DNA of 64,000 nt from Flavobacterium limnosediminis JC2902 (GTDB taxonomy: Bacteria > Bacteroidota > Bacteroidia > Flavobacteriales > Flavobacteriaceae), in the NCBI RefSeq assembly GCF_000498535.1, contig NZ_AVGG01000012.1, positions 1-64,000 of the forward strand. The letters are read 5' to 3'. Position 1 is the first letter of the stretch. Each line of letters begins with the position of its first letter. The translations under genes and the position numbers were made by a program. Under the pieces are notes generated by a model. That model searched no databases. It was not told the origin of the DNA and saw only the letters and a program-made list of their open reading frames with translations. This document shows positions 33,942 through 43,043 of the stretch, piece after piece.

Positions 33942-34022
33942 CAATAAATGCTTTCAGTTGTTCCTGATTGCGGTGCAAATATACATCAGGATTTTGATTT
34001 TGCAAGGGTTTTGATTATTTTT

Positions 34023-34397
34023 TTATTGTTTTTTGATGTCTTTCAAAACAACTCTTTCGGTATAATTAACCATCTCAACGGTAATAGCTTCATTTTTAGT
34101 GTTTTTACCTTCAATGATGTATAACTTCCCTTGTTCGTATGGTTTGTTGCTTTTATCGAAATCGACGTCTCCGTATTGCAGACAATTTTTAACATCTTCA
34201 ATAGTTACCCATTTTTCACTGAATTTAGCTTCAGCTTCTTTTGAGTAGGAAATGGGCTTGCTTCGCAAATCCTTTAAAACCCTGCAATTTGGCATATAAC
34301 AAAATTCCGTTTTCTTTTGATTAAAGAAAAACACTAAGAACATACCGCCCAAAAGCAGTCCGAAAAGATAATACGCTAAACGATGTACGAATTTCAT
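34023..34397 (-). CDS. DUF4258 domain membrane-anchored protein
   Basis: This 124-residue protein has one N-terminal membrane helix (about residues 8-27). A soluble domain follows with the DUF4258 pattern (WVTIEDVKNCLQYGDVDFDKSNKP, then LYIIEG and ERVVLKDI). Some relatives are toxin-like, but no antitoxin gene is next to it. Its function is unknown. It lies between tRNA-Val and the alanine dehydrogenase gene. Confidence 0.78.
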   Translation of the reverse strand: MKFVHRLAYYLFGLLLGGMFLVFFFNQKKTEFCYMPNCRVLKDLRSKPISYSKEAEAKFSEKWVTIEDVKNCLQYGDVDFDKSNKPYEQGKLYIIEGKNTKNEAITVEMVNYTERVVLKDIKKQ

Positions 34398-34444
34398 GGT
34401 AATTAATTTGCTGCAAAAGTAAGCAAACTATCGGCTATTGCCAA

Positions 34445-35638
34445 CTAAAATACAATCAGGTTTATATCTCTGTAGGGAATATTGAACCAATCGGAAATGG
34501 ATTTATTGGTTAAGATACCGTGATAGAAGTAAACACCGTTTTTTAATCCCCTGTCGCACCGGATTGCCATTTCCAAACCACCATCTTCAGCTATTTTTAA
34601 TAAGGACGGTGTTATGATATTACTTATCGACATGGAAGCCGTTTTTGAATAACGGGACGGAATATTAGGCACACAGTAGTGAATTACGTTATTCTTGATG
34701 AAAGTTGGTTTTTCGTGTGTTGTTATTTCGGATGTTTCAAAGCAACCGCCGGTATCGATACTGACATCAACAATCACCGCACCTTTTTTCATGTGTTCTA
34801 CCATTGTTTCTGTTACCACAACCGGAGTTCGGTTTTTTCCGCGCATGGCTCCGATTGCAACATCACATCGGCGTAAAGCCTTCAGTAATGATTTTTCCTG
34901 AATGGTGGAAGTAAAAATACGTTGGTTTAATGTGTTTTGCAACTGGCGCAATTTCGTAATGGAATTGTCAAATACTTTCACAGTCGCACCTAATCCGATT
35001 GCTGTTCTTGCTGCATATTCGGCAACGGTTCCTGCACCAAGAATGACAACTTCTGTAGGACGTATGCCGGTAATATTTCCAAACAACAGTCCTTTTCCGA
35101 TCGATTGATTAATCATTAGTTCGGAGGCAATTAAAATTGAGGCAGTCCCGGCAATTTCACTGAGTGATTTTACAGCCGGATAAGAACCGTCTTCGTCCTT
35201 TATGAATTCGAAAGCTAAGGCTGTTACGCGTTTTTCGGCCAATGCTTCAAAATACGCTTTTTTCTGTGTTTTTAATTGTATTGCTGAAATAAGAATCGTT
35301 TGCGGATTCATCATTTCGATTTCACCAAATGTAGGCGGTTCCACTTTAAGAATCATCGGGCAACCGAAAACCTTTTTGGTATCACTTGTAATTTCTGCAC
35401 CGGCATCACTGTATTCTTTATCCGAAAAACTTGAACTTTCTCCTGCGCCCGCTTCAATAAGAACACGATGTCCATGTGAAGTAAGTGAATTAACAGCATC
35501 AGGTGTAAGACAGATACGTCGTTCCTGATAGGATGTTTCCTTAGGAATTCCGATAAAAAGCTCACTCTTGTGTTTTAATATCTCCAACTTCTCTTCTTGT
35601 GGCAGCAGCTGGTGTTTGGAAAAAGGGGTTATCGACAT
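34445..35638 (-). CDS. ald: Alanine dehydrogenase
   Basis: This 397-residue enzyme shows the N-terminal catalytic phrase IGIPKETSYQERRICLTPDA near residues 29-48, ALAFEFIKDEDG, and the NAD-binding Rossmann motif VVILGAGTVAEYAARTAIGLG near residues 197-217. It catalyses reversible deamination of alanine to pyruvate. A relationship to the NAD(P) transhydrogenase alpha subunit exists, but the single-domain length favours alanine dehydrogenase. It is followed 55 bp upstream on the same strand by tsaE and porX. Confidence 0.88.
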   Translation of the reverse strand: MSITPFSKHQLLPQEEKLEILKHKSELFIGIPKETSYQERRICLTPDAVNSLTSHGHRVLIEAGAGESSSFSDKEYSDAGAEITSDTKKVFGCPMILKVEPPTFGEIEMMNPQTILISAIQLKTQKKAYFEALAEKRVTALAFEFIKDEDGSYPAVKSLSEIAGTASILIASELMINQSIGKGLLFGNITGIRPTEVVILGAGTVAEYAARTAIGLGATVKVFDNSITKLRQLQNTLNQRIFTSTIQEKSLLKALRRCDVAIGAMRGKNRTPVVVTETMVEHMKKGAVIVDVSIDTGGCFETSEITTHEKPTFIKNNVIHYCVPNIPSRYSKTASMSISNIITPSLLKIAEDGGLEMAIRCDRGLKNGVYFYHGILTNKSISDWFNIPYRDINLIVF

Positions 35639-35692
35639 GCTTTAGTTGTGTGAATTGTGTACAAATTACGAAATTTTGGCAACATACAACAA

Positions 35693-36100
35693 TCATTTAA
35701 CAGTCAAATGACGTTTTCCGTTTGGCAAAAGTTTAATGTGTATTGCCGAGTGGTCGAGCGGAATCAGATTTGGTGTTTTTTCCGGCCATTCGATAAAGCA
35801 CCAGTGTCCTGAGTAGAAATACTCGTCAATTCCCATATCGTATGCTTCTTCCTCCGAATTTAACCGATACAAATCAAAATGATAAATCAAGTCTCCGTTG
35901 GCTGCCTTATATTCGTTAACCAACGAAAATGTCGGGCTTGAAGCCATGTGTTTGACTCCGAGATAATGTACAAGGGCTTTAATTAGCGTGGTTTTTCCCA
36001 CACCCATATCGGCGTGGAAAGTAACCACTTTTTTTATACTGTGCGCGAATATCTGTTTTACAACATCATCAATCTCTTCAAGTGTAAACGTAATTTCCAT
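35693..36100 (-). CDS. tsaE: tRNA threonylcarbamoyladenosine biosynthesis ATPase TsaE
   Basis: This 135-residue ATPase has Walker A ADMGVGKTTLIKAL near residues 29-42, the switch SSPTFSLVNEY near 54-64, DLYRLNSEEEAYDMGIDEY and FIEWPE. TsaE helps TsaB-TsaD install t6A37 on ANN-decoding tRNAs. Length is normal. It lies between porX and ald on the same strand. Confidence 0.95.
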   Translation of the reverse strand: MEITFTLEEIDDVVKQIFAHSIKKVVTFHADMGVGKTTLIKALVHYLGVKHMASSPTFSLVNEYKAANGDLIYHFDLYRLNSEEEAYDMGIDEYFYSGHWCFIEWPEKTPNLIPLDHSAIHIKLLPNGKRHLTVK

Positions 36101-36150
36101 GATTGTACAGGCTTTTATTTGATTGTAAGAAATTCACAAATCAAATATAC

Positions 36151-37704
36151 CTATTTTGGATTGAAAACCAAGAAGGGTACAATCATTTCTTCCAATGAAA
36201 TTCCGCCGTGCTGGTAGGTATTACGGTAATAACTTACATAATGGTTATAATTATTCACATAGGCCAGGAACAAATCGTTTTTTGCAAAAATGAAAGAACT
36301 GCTCATATTTATGGCCGGTAAACCAATTTTCTTCGGATCCTTCACCGCATAAACGTCTTTTTCCTCATAAGTTAGACTGCGTCCTGTTTTGTAACGTAAA
36401 TTCAAACTTGTTTGTTTGTCACCGATTACCTTTGAAGGATTTTTACAGTTAATGGTTCCGTGATCAGTTGTTATAATTAACCGGAAGCCCATTTGCTGTG
36501 CCTGCTGAATAATTTCAAGCAACGGAGAATTTCTGAACCAGCTCAACGTTAAGGAGCGATAGGCCTTATCGTTAGAGGCTAATTCCTTAACTACATCCAT
36601 TTCGGTTTTGGCATGGGAAAGCATGTCTACAAAGTTGTAAACGATTGTTGTCAAATCGTTTCCTTTCAACCCTTTGAAGTTGTCGACTAATTTTTTCCCG
36701 TCTTTAAAATTGGTGATTTTATAATATTCCTGTTTGATATCGATGCGCAGGCGTTTTAATTGCTCGGTTAAAAACTCGGCCTCAAACATGTTTTTTCCAC
36801 CTTCATCGGTGTCATTTCTCCAATATTGAGGATAGTTTTTCTCCATCTCCAGAGGAGTTAAACCCGAAAAAATTGCATTACGCGCATATTGTGTGGCGGT
36901 TGGGAGAATCGCAAAATAACTGCTCTCCTTTTCAAGTTTGTAATGGTTGTTCACTACGCTTTCAAAGGCTTTCCACTGATCGTAGCGCAAATTATCGATC
37001 ACAACAAACAAAATGGGTTTGTCTTTTTTCCGGATTTCGGGAACAACCAGTTTTCTGAAGATTTCATGTGAAAGAAAAGGACGGTTTTCGTCAGAAGTGA
37101 ACCATTTCTCATAGTTTTTCTCGATAAACTTACCGAATTGCGAATTGGCTTCGATTTTCTGACTCTCCAATATTTCCATCATGCTCTGATCTTCGATATT
37201 TTCCAATTCGATTTCCCAGAACAACAACTTTTTGTACAGTTCCACCCAATCTTCATAAGTGTTAACCATAGCCATATCCATAGCAATCTTTCTGAATTCT
37301 TTTTGGTAATCCAAAGTGGTTTTTTCCGAAATAAGGCGCGAGTGATCCAGGTTCTTTTTTAAACTCAGAAGAATCTGGTTCGGGTTTACGGGTTTTATAA
37401 GGTAATCGGCGATTTTGGCACCGATAGCTTCTTCCATGATATATTCTTCCTCACTTTTGGTAATCATAATTACAGGCGTGGCTGATTTTTTCTCCTTAAT
37501 TTCGGCTAAGGTTTCCAATCCGCTCAAACCGGGCATGTTTTCATCAAGGAATACGATGTCATAATTCTCCTGATCAAACAAATCAATGGCATCCTGCCCG
37601 TTATTACAGGTAGTTACGTCATATCCTTTTTTTTCCAGAAATAAGATGTGTGGTTTAAGTAAATCAATTTCATCGTCTACCCAAAGTATTTTGATATCGC
37701 TCAT
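36151..37704 (-). CDS. porX: PorX-type response regulator with PglZ phosphatase domain
   Basis: This 517-residue regulator starts with a receiver domain (ILWVDDEIDLLKPHILFLE, phosphorylated aspartate in DIVFLDENMPGLSG near residue 53, lysine in YLIKPVNPN). A linker and a PglZ-type alkaline-phosphatase-superfamily domain follow (PILFVVIDNLRYDQWKAF, ITTDHGTINCKNPSKVIGD). This is the layout of PorX, which controls the type IX secretion system and gliding with the PorY kinase. No porY gene is next to it. The window also starts with a repeat adhesin of the kind that system exports. Confidence 0.93.
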   Translation of the reverse strand: MSDIKILWVDDEIDLLKPHILFLEKKGYDVTTCNNGQDAIDLFDQENYDIVFLDENMPGLSGLETLAEIKEKKSATPVIMITKSEEEYIMEEAIGAKIADYLIKPVNPNQILLSLKKNLDHSRLISEKTTLDYQKEFRKIAMDMAMVNTYEDWVELYKKLLFWEIELENIEDQSMMEILESQKIEANSQFGKFIEKNYEKWFTSDENRPFLSHEIFRKLVVPEIRKKDKPILFVVIDNLRYDQWKAFESVVNNHYKLEKESSYFAILPTATQYARNAIFSGLTPLEMEKNYPQYWRNDTDEGGKNMFEAEFLTEQLKRLRIDIKQEYYKITNFKDGKKLVDNFKGLKGNDLTTIVYNFVDMLSHAKTEMDVVKELASNDKAYRSLTLSWFRNSPLLEIIQQAQQMGFRLIITTDHGTINCKNPSKVIGDKQTSLNLRYKTGRSLTYEEKDVYAVKDPKKIGLPAINMSSSFIFAKNDLFLAYVNNYNHYVSYYRNTYQHGGISLEEMIVPFLVFNPK

Positions 37705-38307
37705 AATGATGTGTTCAGTAATTTAATGTTGCAATTTATGTTTTTATCAACGGAATGCGGTTAAAATTATTGTAAAAAAATGTTTGTTATATTTTCCTGA
37801 AGCGGTAGTTTTTTTACCATACCGCAGGTTCACCACTGTTTTTTTTATTTGCGATGCGATTATAAACGATGTATTTGTTCAGAAATAACAAAACAGTCAA
37901 AGTCCGCTGCAGTACTATCCGTGCTAACTAACTCAAAAGCAATGGATATTTTTTATTGAAGCGGACTTCTTTTAGTTGCGGCATCTTATAAATGTCGACT
38001 TGTTATTTCGTCTTCCCTTCACATTAGGGACGGCTTTTTTAACTTCCCGATCAAAAACGTACTGATTTTTTAGTATCTGTGTTTTTCCGTAACCCGTAAA
38101 CGTTCTGATTAACCAAAGCCAGTAAAGTTACGAATTTTAACATTTTTAAACAATATAAATCATTGTAAAACAACTTGTTGTGTTTCAACTGAATTGAAAT
38201 TGCTTTTCAAGGATTTTAAATTATAACATTTTACGGTCGATTTGTAAAGAATGTTAGAATAAGATATCTTTGAAAGCACTAATCAAGTCAATCAAATTAT
38301 AAAATTT
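37705..38307. other. 603-bp intergenic region with folding segments
   Basis: No protein gene is visible. AGTCCGCT at 37901-37908 pairs exactly with AGCGGACT at 37960-37967, and a weak TCCCT/AGGGA hairpin at 38014-38030 is followed by six T at 38035-38040. Together they could bound a small RNA of about 140 nt. A hairpin GCGGTA/TACCGC lies near 37802. The pepO promoter is at the right end. Confidence 0.3.
38242..38272 (+). promoter_or_regulatory. Promoter of the M13 peptidase gene (TTG-N20-TATCTTTG)
   Basis: TTG at 38242-38244 and TATCTTTG at 38265-38272 with a 20-bp spacer match the consensus; transcription should start near 38279, giving a leader of about 30 bases. Confidence 0.7.
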
Positions 38308-40356
38308 ATGAAATTAAAACACGTTACGCTACTTGTTGCAGGAACCACTTTGGCTTTAACAAGTTGTAAAAACAACGAAACTTCCGAATTAATTCAACCC
38401 GATCCGTTAGCCATGAACCGCGACACGACTCTAAGTCCGGGAGAAGATTTTTTCCATTATGCCAATGGGGGCTGGTTCAAAAAGCATCCAATACCTGAAA
38501 CCGAAAGCAGTAACGGGATTTTTAGAACCATCGGAGATACCATTAACGCCCAAATAAAAACGATTTGTATTAAATCAGCTGAAGATAAAGATTCTGCTAA
38601 AGGAAGCAACAAGCAAAAAATTGGGGATTTCTACGCTTCAGGAATGGACTCTCTTGCCATTGAAAAAGCAGGAATCAATCCGTTAAAAGCTGAAATATCC
38701 CGTATCGATGCGGTAAAAGACGCGTCTTCCTTAACAGAAACCATTGCTCACATGCATACCATCGGTACAAGTCCGGCCTTTAATTTTTACTTGGGTCAGG
38801 ACGATAAAAACAGTACGAAATATGCATTGTTCTTCTCTCAGGGAGGTTTAGGATTAGGTGATCGTGATTACTATTTCAATACCGATGAGCAAACAACAAA
38901 TATCCGAAAAGAATATGTGAAACACGTTCAGGCTATGCTACAGCTCATTGGTCAGGATAATACTTCGGCAGCTAAAAACGCAGCAACCATCATGAAAATG
39001 GAAACCGAATTGGCCACAGCTTCCCGTAAATTAGAAGCACTTCGTGATCCGATCAAAAATTACAATAAAATGTCGGTTGCTCAATTTAAAGCGCTGGCTC
39101 CGAATTTAAATGTTGATAAAATGCTGGCTACCATGAAAGTAGCTAAAGCCGATTCTGTAATTGTCGGTCAGCCCGAGTTTTACAAAGGACTGAATCAGTT
39201 GGCTAAAAAATACACAATTGAAGACTGGAAAGTATATTTAAAATGGAATTTAATCGACAGTTATGCACCGTATTTAAATAAAGCAATCGATTTGCAGAAT
39301 TTCAAGTTCTATTCAACAGTAATGAATGGTGTTACCAAACAGAAACCTAGATGGAAAAGGGTAGTGGGACGCACGGATGCTTCATTAGGTGAATTAATCG
39401 GACAGGTTTATGTAGATGAATATCTGCCAAAAGGAACCAAAGAAAAACTTTTGGAAATAGGGAATAACATCAGAGACGTTTATGCCGATCATATCAAAAA
39501 ATTAGACTGGATGAGTCCGGCAACCAAACAAAAGGCTTTGACCAAGCTAAGTAAAATTGTAATGAAAGTTGGTTATCCCGACAAATGGAAAGACATGAGC
39601 AGCGTTTCCATCGACAGAAAATCGTATTGTACCAATGTAATGAATACCAACAAATGGGAATACGATTATATGATTGCAAAATACGGAAAATCGGTTGACA
39701 GAACCGAGTGGGGCATGTATCCGCAAACGTATAATGCTTACTACAATCCGAGTAATAACGAAATTTGCGTACCGGCCTGTAACATTATCGTTCCCGGATT
39801 TGAAGGAAGAATGCCGGATGATGCGGTATTGTACGGAATTATCGGCGGATCGACATTCGGACATGAAATCACTCATGGTTTCGACGATCAGGGAAGTCAG
39901 TATGACGAAAAAGGAAACCTTAACAATTGGTGGACTGACGAAGATATGTCAAAATTCAAAGCCAAAACGAAACTGATCGTTGATCAGTTCAATAAATATG
40001 AGGTTTTGAAAGGCAAATTTGTAAATGGAGATGCAACACAAGGTGAAAATATTGCTGATTTAGGCGGTGTACTGATGGGGTATGAGGCATTTAAGAAAAC
40101 AGCTCAATTCAAAAGCAATCAGAAAATTGCAGGTTTGACTCCGAATGAGCGATTCTTTCTTGCCTACGGTTATGCCTGGATGGTAAATGTTAAGGAGGAA
40201 GCCTTATCACAACAGATTATGACGGATGTTCACGCGCCGGCGCAATTCAGAATCAACGGACCATTAAGTAATATACCTGAATTTTATACTACTTTCAAAA
40301 TCAAAGAAGGAGATAAAATGTACCGCCCTGAAAGCATGAGGGTTATGATTTGGTAA
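38308..40356 (+). CDS. pepO: M13 family metallopeptidase lipoprotein (PepO-like)
   Basis: This 682-residue protein is a neprilysin-type endopeptidase. A lipoprotein signal (TLALTSC, lipid-carrying cysteine near residue 20) places it at the periplasmic face of a membrane. Zinc motif GHEITHGFDDQG lies near residue 515, followed by the third ligand region GENIADLGGV near 575. The C terminus reads YRPESMRVMIW, close to the usual CxVW end. It should cut small peptides. It has its own consensus promoter and is followed by a long inverted-repeat element. Confidence 0.95.
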   Translation: MKLKHVTLLVAGTTLALTSCKNNETSELIQPDPLAMNRDTTLSPGEDFFHYANGGWFKKHPIPETESSNGIFRTIGDTINAQIKTICIKSAEDKDSAKGSNKQKIGDFYASGMDSLAIEKAGINPLKAEISRIDAVKDASSLTETIAHMHTIGTSPAFNFYLGQDDKNSTKYALFFSQGGLGLGDRDYYFNTDEQTTNIRKEYVKHVQAMLQLIGQDNTSAAKNAATIMKMETELATASRKLEALRDPIKNYNKMSVAQFKALAPNLNVDKMLATMKVAKADSVIVGQPEFYKGLNQLAKKYTIEDWKVYLKWNLIDSYAPYLNKAIDLQNFKFYSTVMNGVTKQKPRWKRVVGRTDASLGELIGQVYVDEYLPKGTKEKLLEIGNNIRDVYADHIKKLDWMSPATKQKALTKLSKIVMKVGYPDKWKDMSSVSIDRKSYCTNVMNTNKWEYDYMIAKYGKSVDRTEWGMYPQTYNAYYNPSNNEICVPACNIIVPGFEGRMPDDAVLYGIIGGSTFGHEITHGFDDQGSQYDEKGNLNNWWTDEDMSKFKAKTKLIVDQFNKYEVLKGKFVNGDATQGENIADLGGVLMGYEAFKKTAQFKSNQKIAGLTPNERFFLAYGYAWMVNVKEEALSQQIMTDVHAPAQFRINGPLSNIPEFYTTFKIKEGDKMYRPESMRVMIW

Positions 40357-40377
40357 TTTATTTATGACCTAAGAAAG

Positions 40378-40580
40378 CCACCTGAAAGGCAACCGTCTGG
40401 ACACAAATATTTAAATGAAATTTTGGCCACGAATTCACTAATTTGTAAAAATTAATTAGTGAATTTGTGGCTGAATTTTTTAATGAAAATATGAAATCCG
40501 TACAAATCTTTTCAATCTGCATAACCTGCACACTATTTTTTAGAGATATGTCCAGACGGTTGCCTTTCGGATGGTTTTTT
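40378..40580. repeat. Nested inverted-repeat element (203 bp)
   Basis: The outer arms are 40378-40403 and 40549-40574. They share an exact 19-base core, AAAGGCAACCGTCTGGACA in the left arm, within 26 paired positions. The inner arms GCCACGAATTCACTAATT (40426-40443) and AATTAGTGAATTTGTGGC (40454-40471) match in 17 of 18. Six T follow the right outer arm. It could act as a very strong terminator, or be a small non-autonomous mobile element; no target duplication is evident. Confidence 0.7.
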
Positions 40581-40603
40581 ATATCAGATAAATAAGAAAT
40601 GAG

Positions 40604-40630
40604 TTGCCAATGTTAATTTTCTTATATTTG
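40604..40630 (+). promoter_or_regulatory. Promoter of the HD-domain gene
   Basis: TATATTTG at 40623-40630 matches the -7 consensus; TTG at 40604-40606 is 16 bp upstream, one short of the usual range. The expected start near 40637 leaves a 13-base leader before the GTG start codon. Confidence 0.5.
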
Positions 40631-40649
40631 TTTTCAAATAGTATACTGC

Positions 40650-41897
40650 GTGACTCAGATTAACAAGCTCAAAATATTAAATGACCCTATTTATGGTTTT
40701 ATAACCATTCCCAATACCTTAATTTACGATTTAATACAACATCCTTATTTTCAGCGATTAAGACGCATTTCTCAGATGGGAATGTCGTATCTCGTTTACC
40801 CAGGGGCACATCATACCCGTTTCCATCATGCCTTAGGTTGTTTGCACATTATGCAGAAAGCGGTTCAGACGCTACGTTTTAAAGAAGTTGTGATTTCGGA
40901 AGAGGAAGAAAATGCACTTTACATTGCGATTTTATTGCACGATATAGGACACGGACCTTTTTCGCATGCGATGGAACACAGTATCGTGGAAGACGTTCAT
41001 CACGAAGAAATTTCATTACTGTTTATGAACGAACTGAATCGTGAATTTGAAGGAAAATTATCGTTGGCAATTCAAATTTTCAAAGGGGAATATCATAGAA
41101 GATTTATGTTGCAACTCATTTCCAGTCAGTTAGATATGGACAGAATGGATTACTTGAAACGTGACAGTTTTTATACCGGTGTGGCTGAAGGGAATATCAA
41201 TTCGGAACGACTGATTCAGATGATGCACGTGGTGGACGACGTTTTGGTAATTGAGGAAAAAGGGATTTATTCGGTTGAACAGTTTTTGGTGGCAAGACGA
41301 TTGATGTATTGGCAGGCCTATCTGCATAAAACCAGTCTGGTGGCCGAATTAACACTAACAAAAATTCTGAAACGGGCCAAAGAACTTACCCAAAAAGGTG
41401 AAGTATTGCCTTGCAGTGAACCGTTGCAGTTTTTTATGCAGAATAAAATCACCTTGGACAGTTTTGACACGACAATACGTAAAAAGTTCGCGTTATTAGA
41501 TGATTTTGATATTGTAAGCGCTATAAAAACATGGCAGTTTCACGACGATTTTGTGCTGTCTTCCTTAAGTAAAATGATCATTAATCGCGATCTACTCAAA
41601 ATTAAGATGGTGTCGGAAAAAGTAGAGAAGCAACAAATATCTGATTTAAAATCGAAAATGATGCAGCTTCATAATTTAACCGATAAAGAAGCGGAATATT
41701 TCATATTCAAAGGAAAAATCAAGAACCAGGCTTACAATAAAACAGGAGAACCGATTCATATTTATAAGAAGGATAAAACCATAGAAGATGTGGTGGAAGC
41801 TTCTGATCAGCTGAATTTAAAAGCATTATCGAAACCGGTAACCAAATATTATGTCTGTTTTCCAAAAGTACTCTTGGAAACTTCAGATTTGATTTAA
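40650..41897 (+). CDS. HD-domain phosphohydrolase (dNTPase/SAMHD1-like)
   Basis: This 415-residue protein starts with GTG 40650 (MTQINKLKILNDPIYGFITI). The HD metal motif is spread over GAHHTRFHHALGCLH near residues 52-66 and ILLHDIGHGPFSHAMEH near 92-108; a distal aspartate is in SSQLDMDRMDYLKRDS near residue 165. The layout is that of dGTPase/SAMHD1-type phosphohydrolases, which cleave dNTPs or nucleotides. The substrate is not shown. It precedes the lipid A operon by about 105 bp. Confidence 0.88.
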   Translation: MTQINKLKILNDPIYGFITIPNTLIYDLIQHPYFQRLRRISQMGMSYLVYPGAHHTRFHHALGCLHIMQKAVQTLRFKEVVISEEEENALYIAILLHDIGHGPFSHAMEHSIVEDVHHEEISLLFMNELNREFEGKLSLAIQIFKGEYHRRFMLQLISSQLDMDRMDYLKRDSFYTGVAEGNINSERLIQMMHVVDDVLVIEEKGIYSVEQFLVARRLMYWQAYLHKTSLVAELTLTKILKRAKELTQKGEVLPCSEPLQFFMQNKITLDSFDTTIRKKFALLDDFDIVSAIKTWQFHDDFVLSSLSKMIINRDLLKIKMVSEKVEKQQISDLKSKMMQLHNLTDKEAEYFIFKGKIKNQAYNKTGEPIHIYKKDKTIEDVVEASDQLNLKALSKPVTKYYVCFPKVLLETSDLI

Positions 41898-41902
41898 TTT
41901 TA

Positions 41903-41910
41903 TATTTTTG
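41903..41910 (+). promoter_or_regulatory. -7 element for the lpx operon
   Basis: TATTTTTG fits TAnnTTTG about 94 bp before lpxD. No TTG at 17-23 bp upstream was seen. Confidence 0.4.
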
Positions 41911-42003
41911 CACTGATGAAACGAGCTATGTTAAATACAGACATGCAACAAACAGAAATTTGCGCGTTCCGTCTTATACCGATAGCAAATAAAATCTTAT
42001 AAG

Positions 42004-43026
42004 ATGAAATTTACGGCAGAACAAATAGCAGGTATTTTAGAAGGCGAAGTTGTTGGAAATCCTTCAGCGGAAGTCTTTAAATTGGCTAAAATAGAAGAAG
42101 GAACAGAAGGTTCACTGACTTTTTTAGCTAATCCGAAATACCTAAATCACATATACACCACAAAAGCGACCATTACTATTGTAAATTCGACTTTTGAACC
42201 TGAACAGGAAATCACAACTACTTTAATTAAAGTGGAAGATGCCTATAAATCCTTTTCAAAACTTCTGGAATACTACAATCAGGTGAAACTGATGAAATCC
42301 GGTATAGAACAACCTTCCGTTATTTCTGAAAACGTCGAGTACGGAGAAAACCTGTATTTGGGAAGTTTTTGTTACATCGGTAAAAACGTGAAAATCGGGG
42401 ACAACGTAAAGATTTATCCAAACAGTTTTATTGGGGATAACGTAATTATCGGCGACAATACCGTTTTGTTTGCCGGAGTCAGAATATATTCTGAAACAGA
42501 AATTGGCAAAAACTGTACAATTCATTCCGGTTCCATCATCGGATCGGACGGTTTCGGATTTGCACCACAAGAGGACGGAACTTATTCGAAAGTACCACAA
42601 ATAGGAAATGTAATCATCGAAGATAATGTAGATATCGGTTCCTGTACCACCATTGACCGTGCTACTTTAGGCTCAACTGTTATCCGAAAAGGGGTTAAAT
42701 TGGACAATCAGATTCAAATCGCACATAATGTGGAAATCGGTGAAAATACGGTTATTGCATCGCAAACTGGTGTTGCCGGATCTACTAAAATAGGTAAAAA
42801 CTGCATGATTGGCGGACAGGTTGGTATTGTAGGACATTTAACCATCGGCAATAACGTTAGGATCCAAGCACAATCAGGAGTTGGAAAAAACATAAAGGAC
42901 GGCGAAGCGATTCAGGGAAGTCCGTCTTTCAATTATACCGATTTCAGTAAATCGTATGTTCATTTTAAAAATCTCCCTAAAATCGTAGACGACATACACA
43001 AGTTAAAAAATAAAAAAACTAACTAA
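42004..43026 (+). CDS. lpxD: UDP-3-O-acylglucosamine N-acyltransferase LpxD
   Basis: This 340-residue enzyme adds the N-linked hydroxyacyl chain in lipid A synthesis. The N-terminal domain (MKFTAEQIAGILEGEVVGNP) precedes a left-handed beta-helix of hexapeptide repeats, with the catalytic histidine in NQIQIAHNVEIGENT near residue 240 and GVAGSTKIGKNCMIGGQ following. It is the first gene of the lpxD, lpxC-fabZ, lpxA, efp, lpxD-like series on one strand with gaps of 10-90 bp. Confidence 0.95.
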   Translation: MKFTAEQIAGILEGEVVGNPSAEVFKLAKIEEGTEGSLTFLANPKYLNHIYTTKATITIVNSTFEPEQEITTTLIKVEDAYKSFSKLLEYYNQVKLMKSGIEQPSVISENVEYGENLYLGSFCYIGKNVKIGDNVKIYPNSFIGDNVIIGDNTVLFAGVRIYSETEIGKNCTIHSGSIIGSDGFGFAPQEDGTYSKVPQIGNVIIEDNVDIGSCTTIDRATLGSTVIRKGVKLDNQIQIAHNVEIGENTVIASQTGVAGSTKIGKNCMIGGQVGIVGHLTIGNNVRIQAQSGVGKNIKDGEAIQGSPSFNYTDFSKSYVHFKNLPKIVDDIHKLKNKKTN

Positions 43027-43043
43027 ACTAAAATAAATAAACC

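Noticed and set aside
33730..34005. Minus-strand reading frame of 91 codons
   Set aside because: It contains the whole tRNA-Val and its terminator; the frame is a by-product of the tRNA sequence.
37901..37967. SRP RNA or 6S RNA in the gap before pepO
   Set aside because: The conserved GGAAGCAGC-type SRP loop is absent, and the fold does not show a clear central bubble of 6S; kept only as an unassigned candidate.
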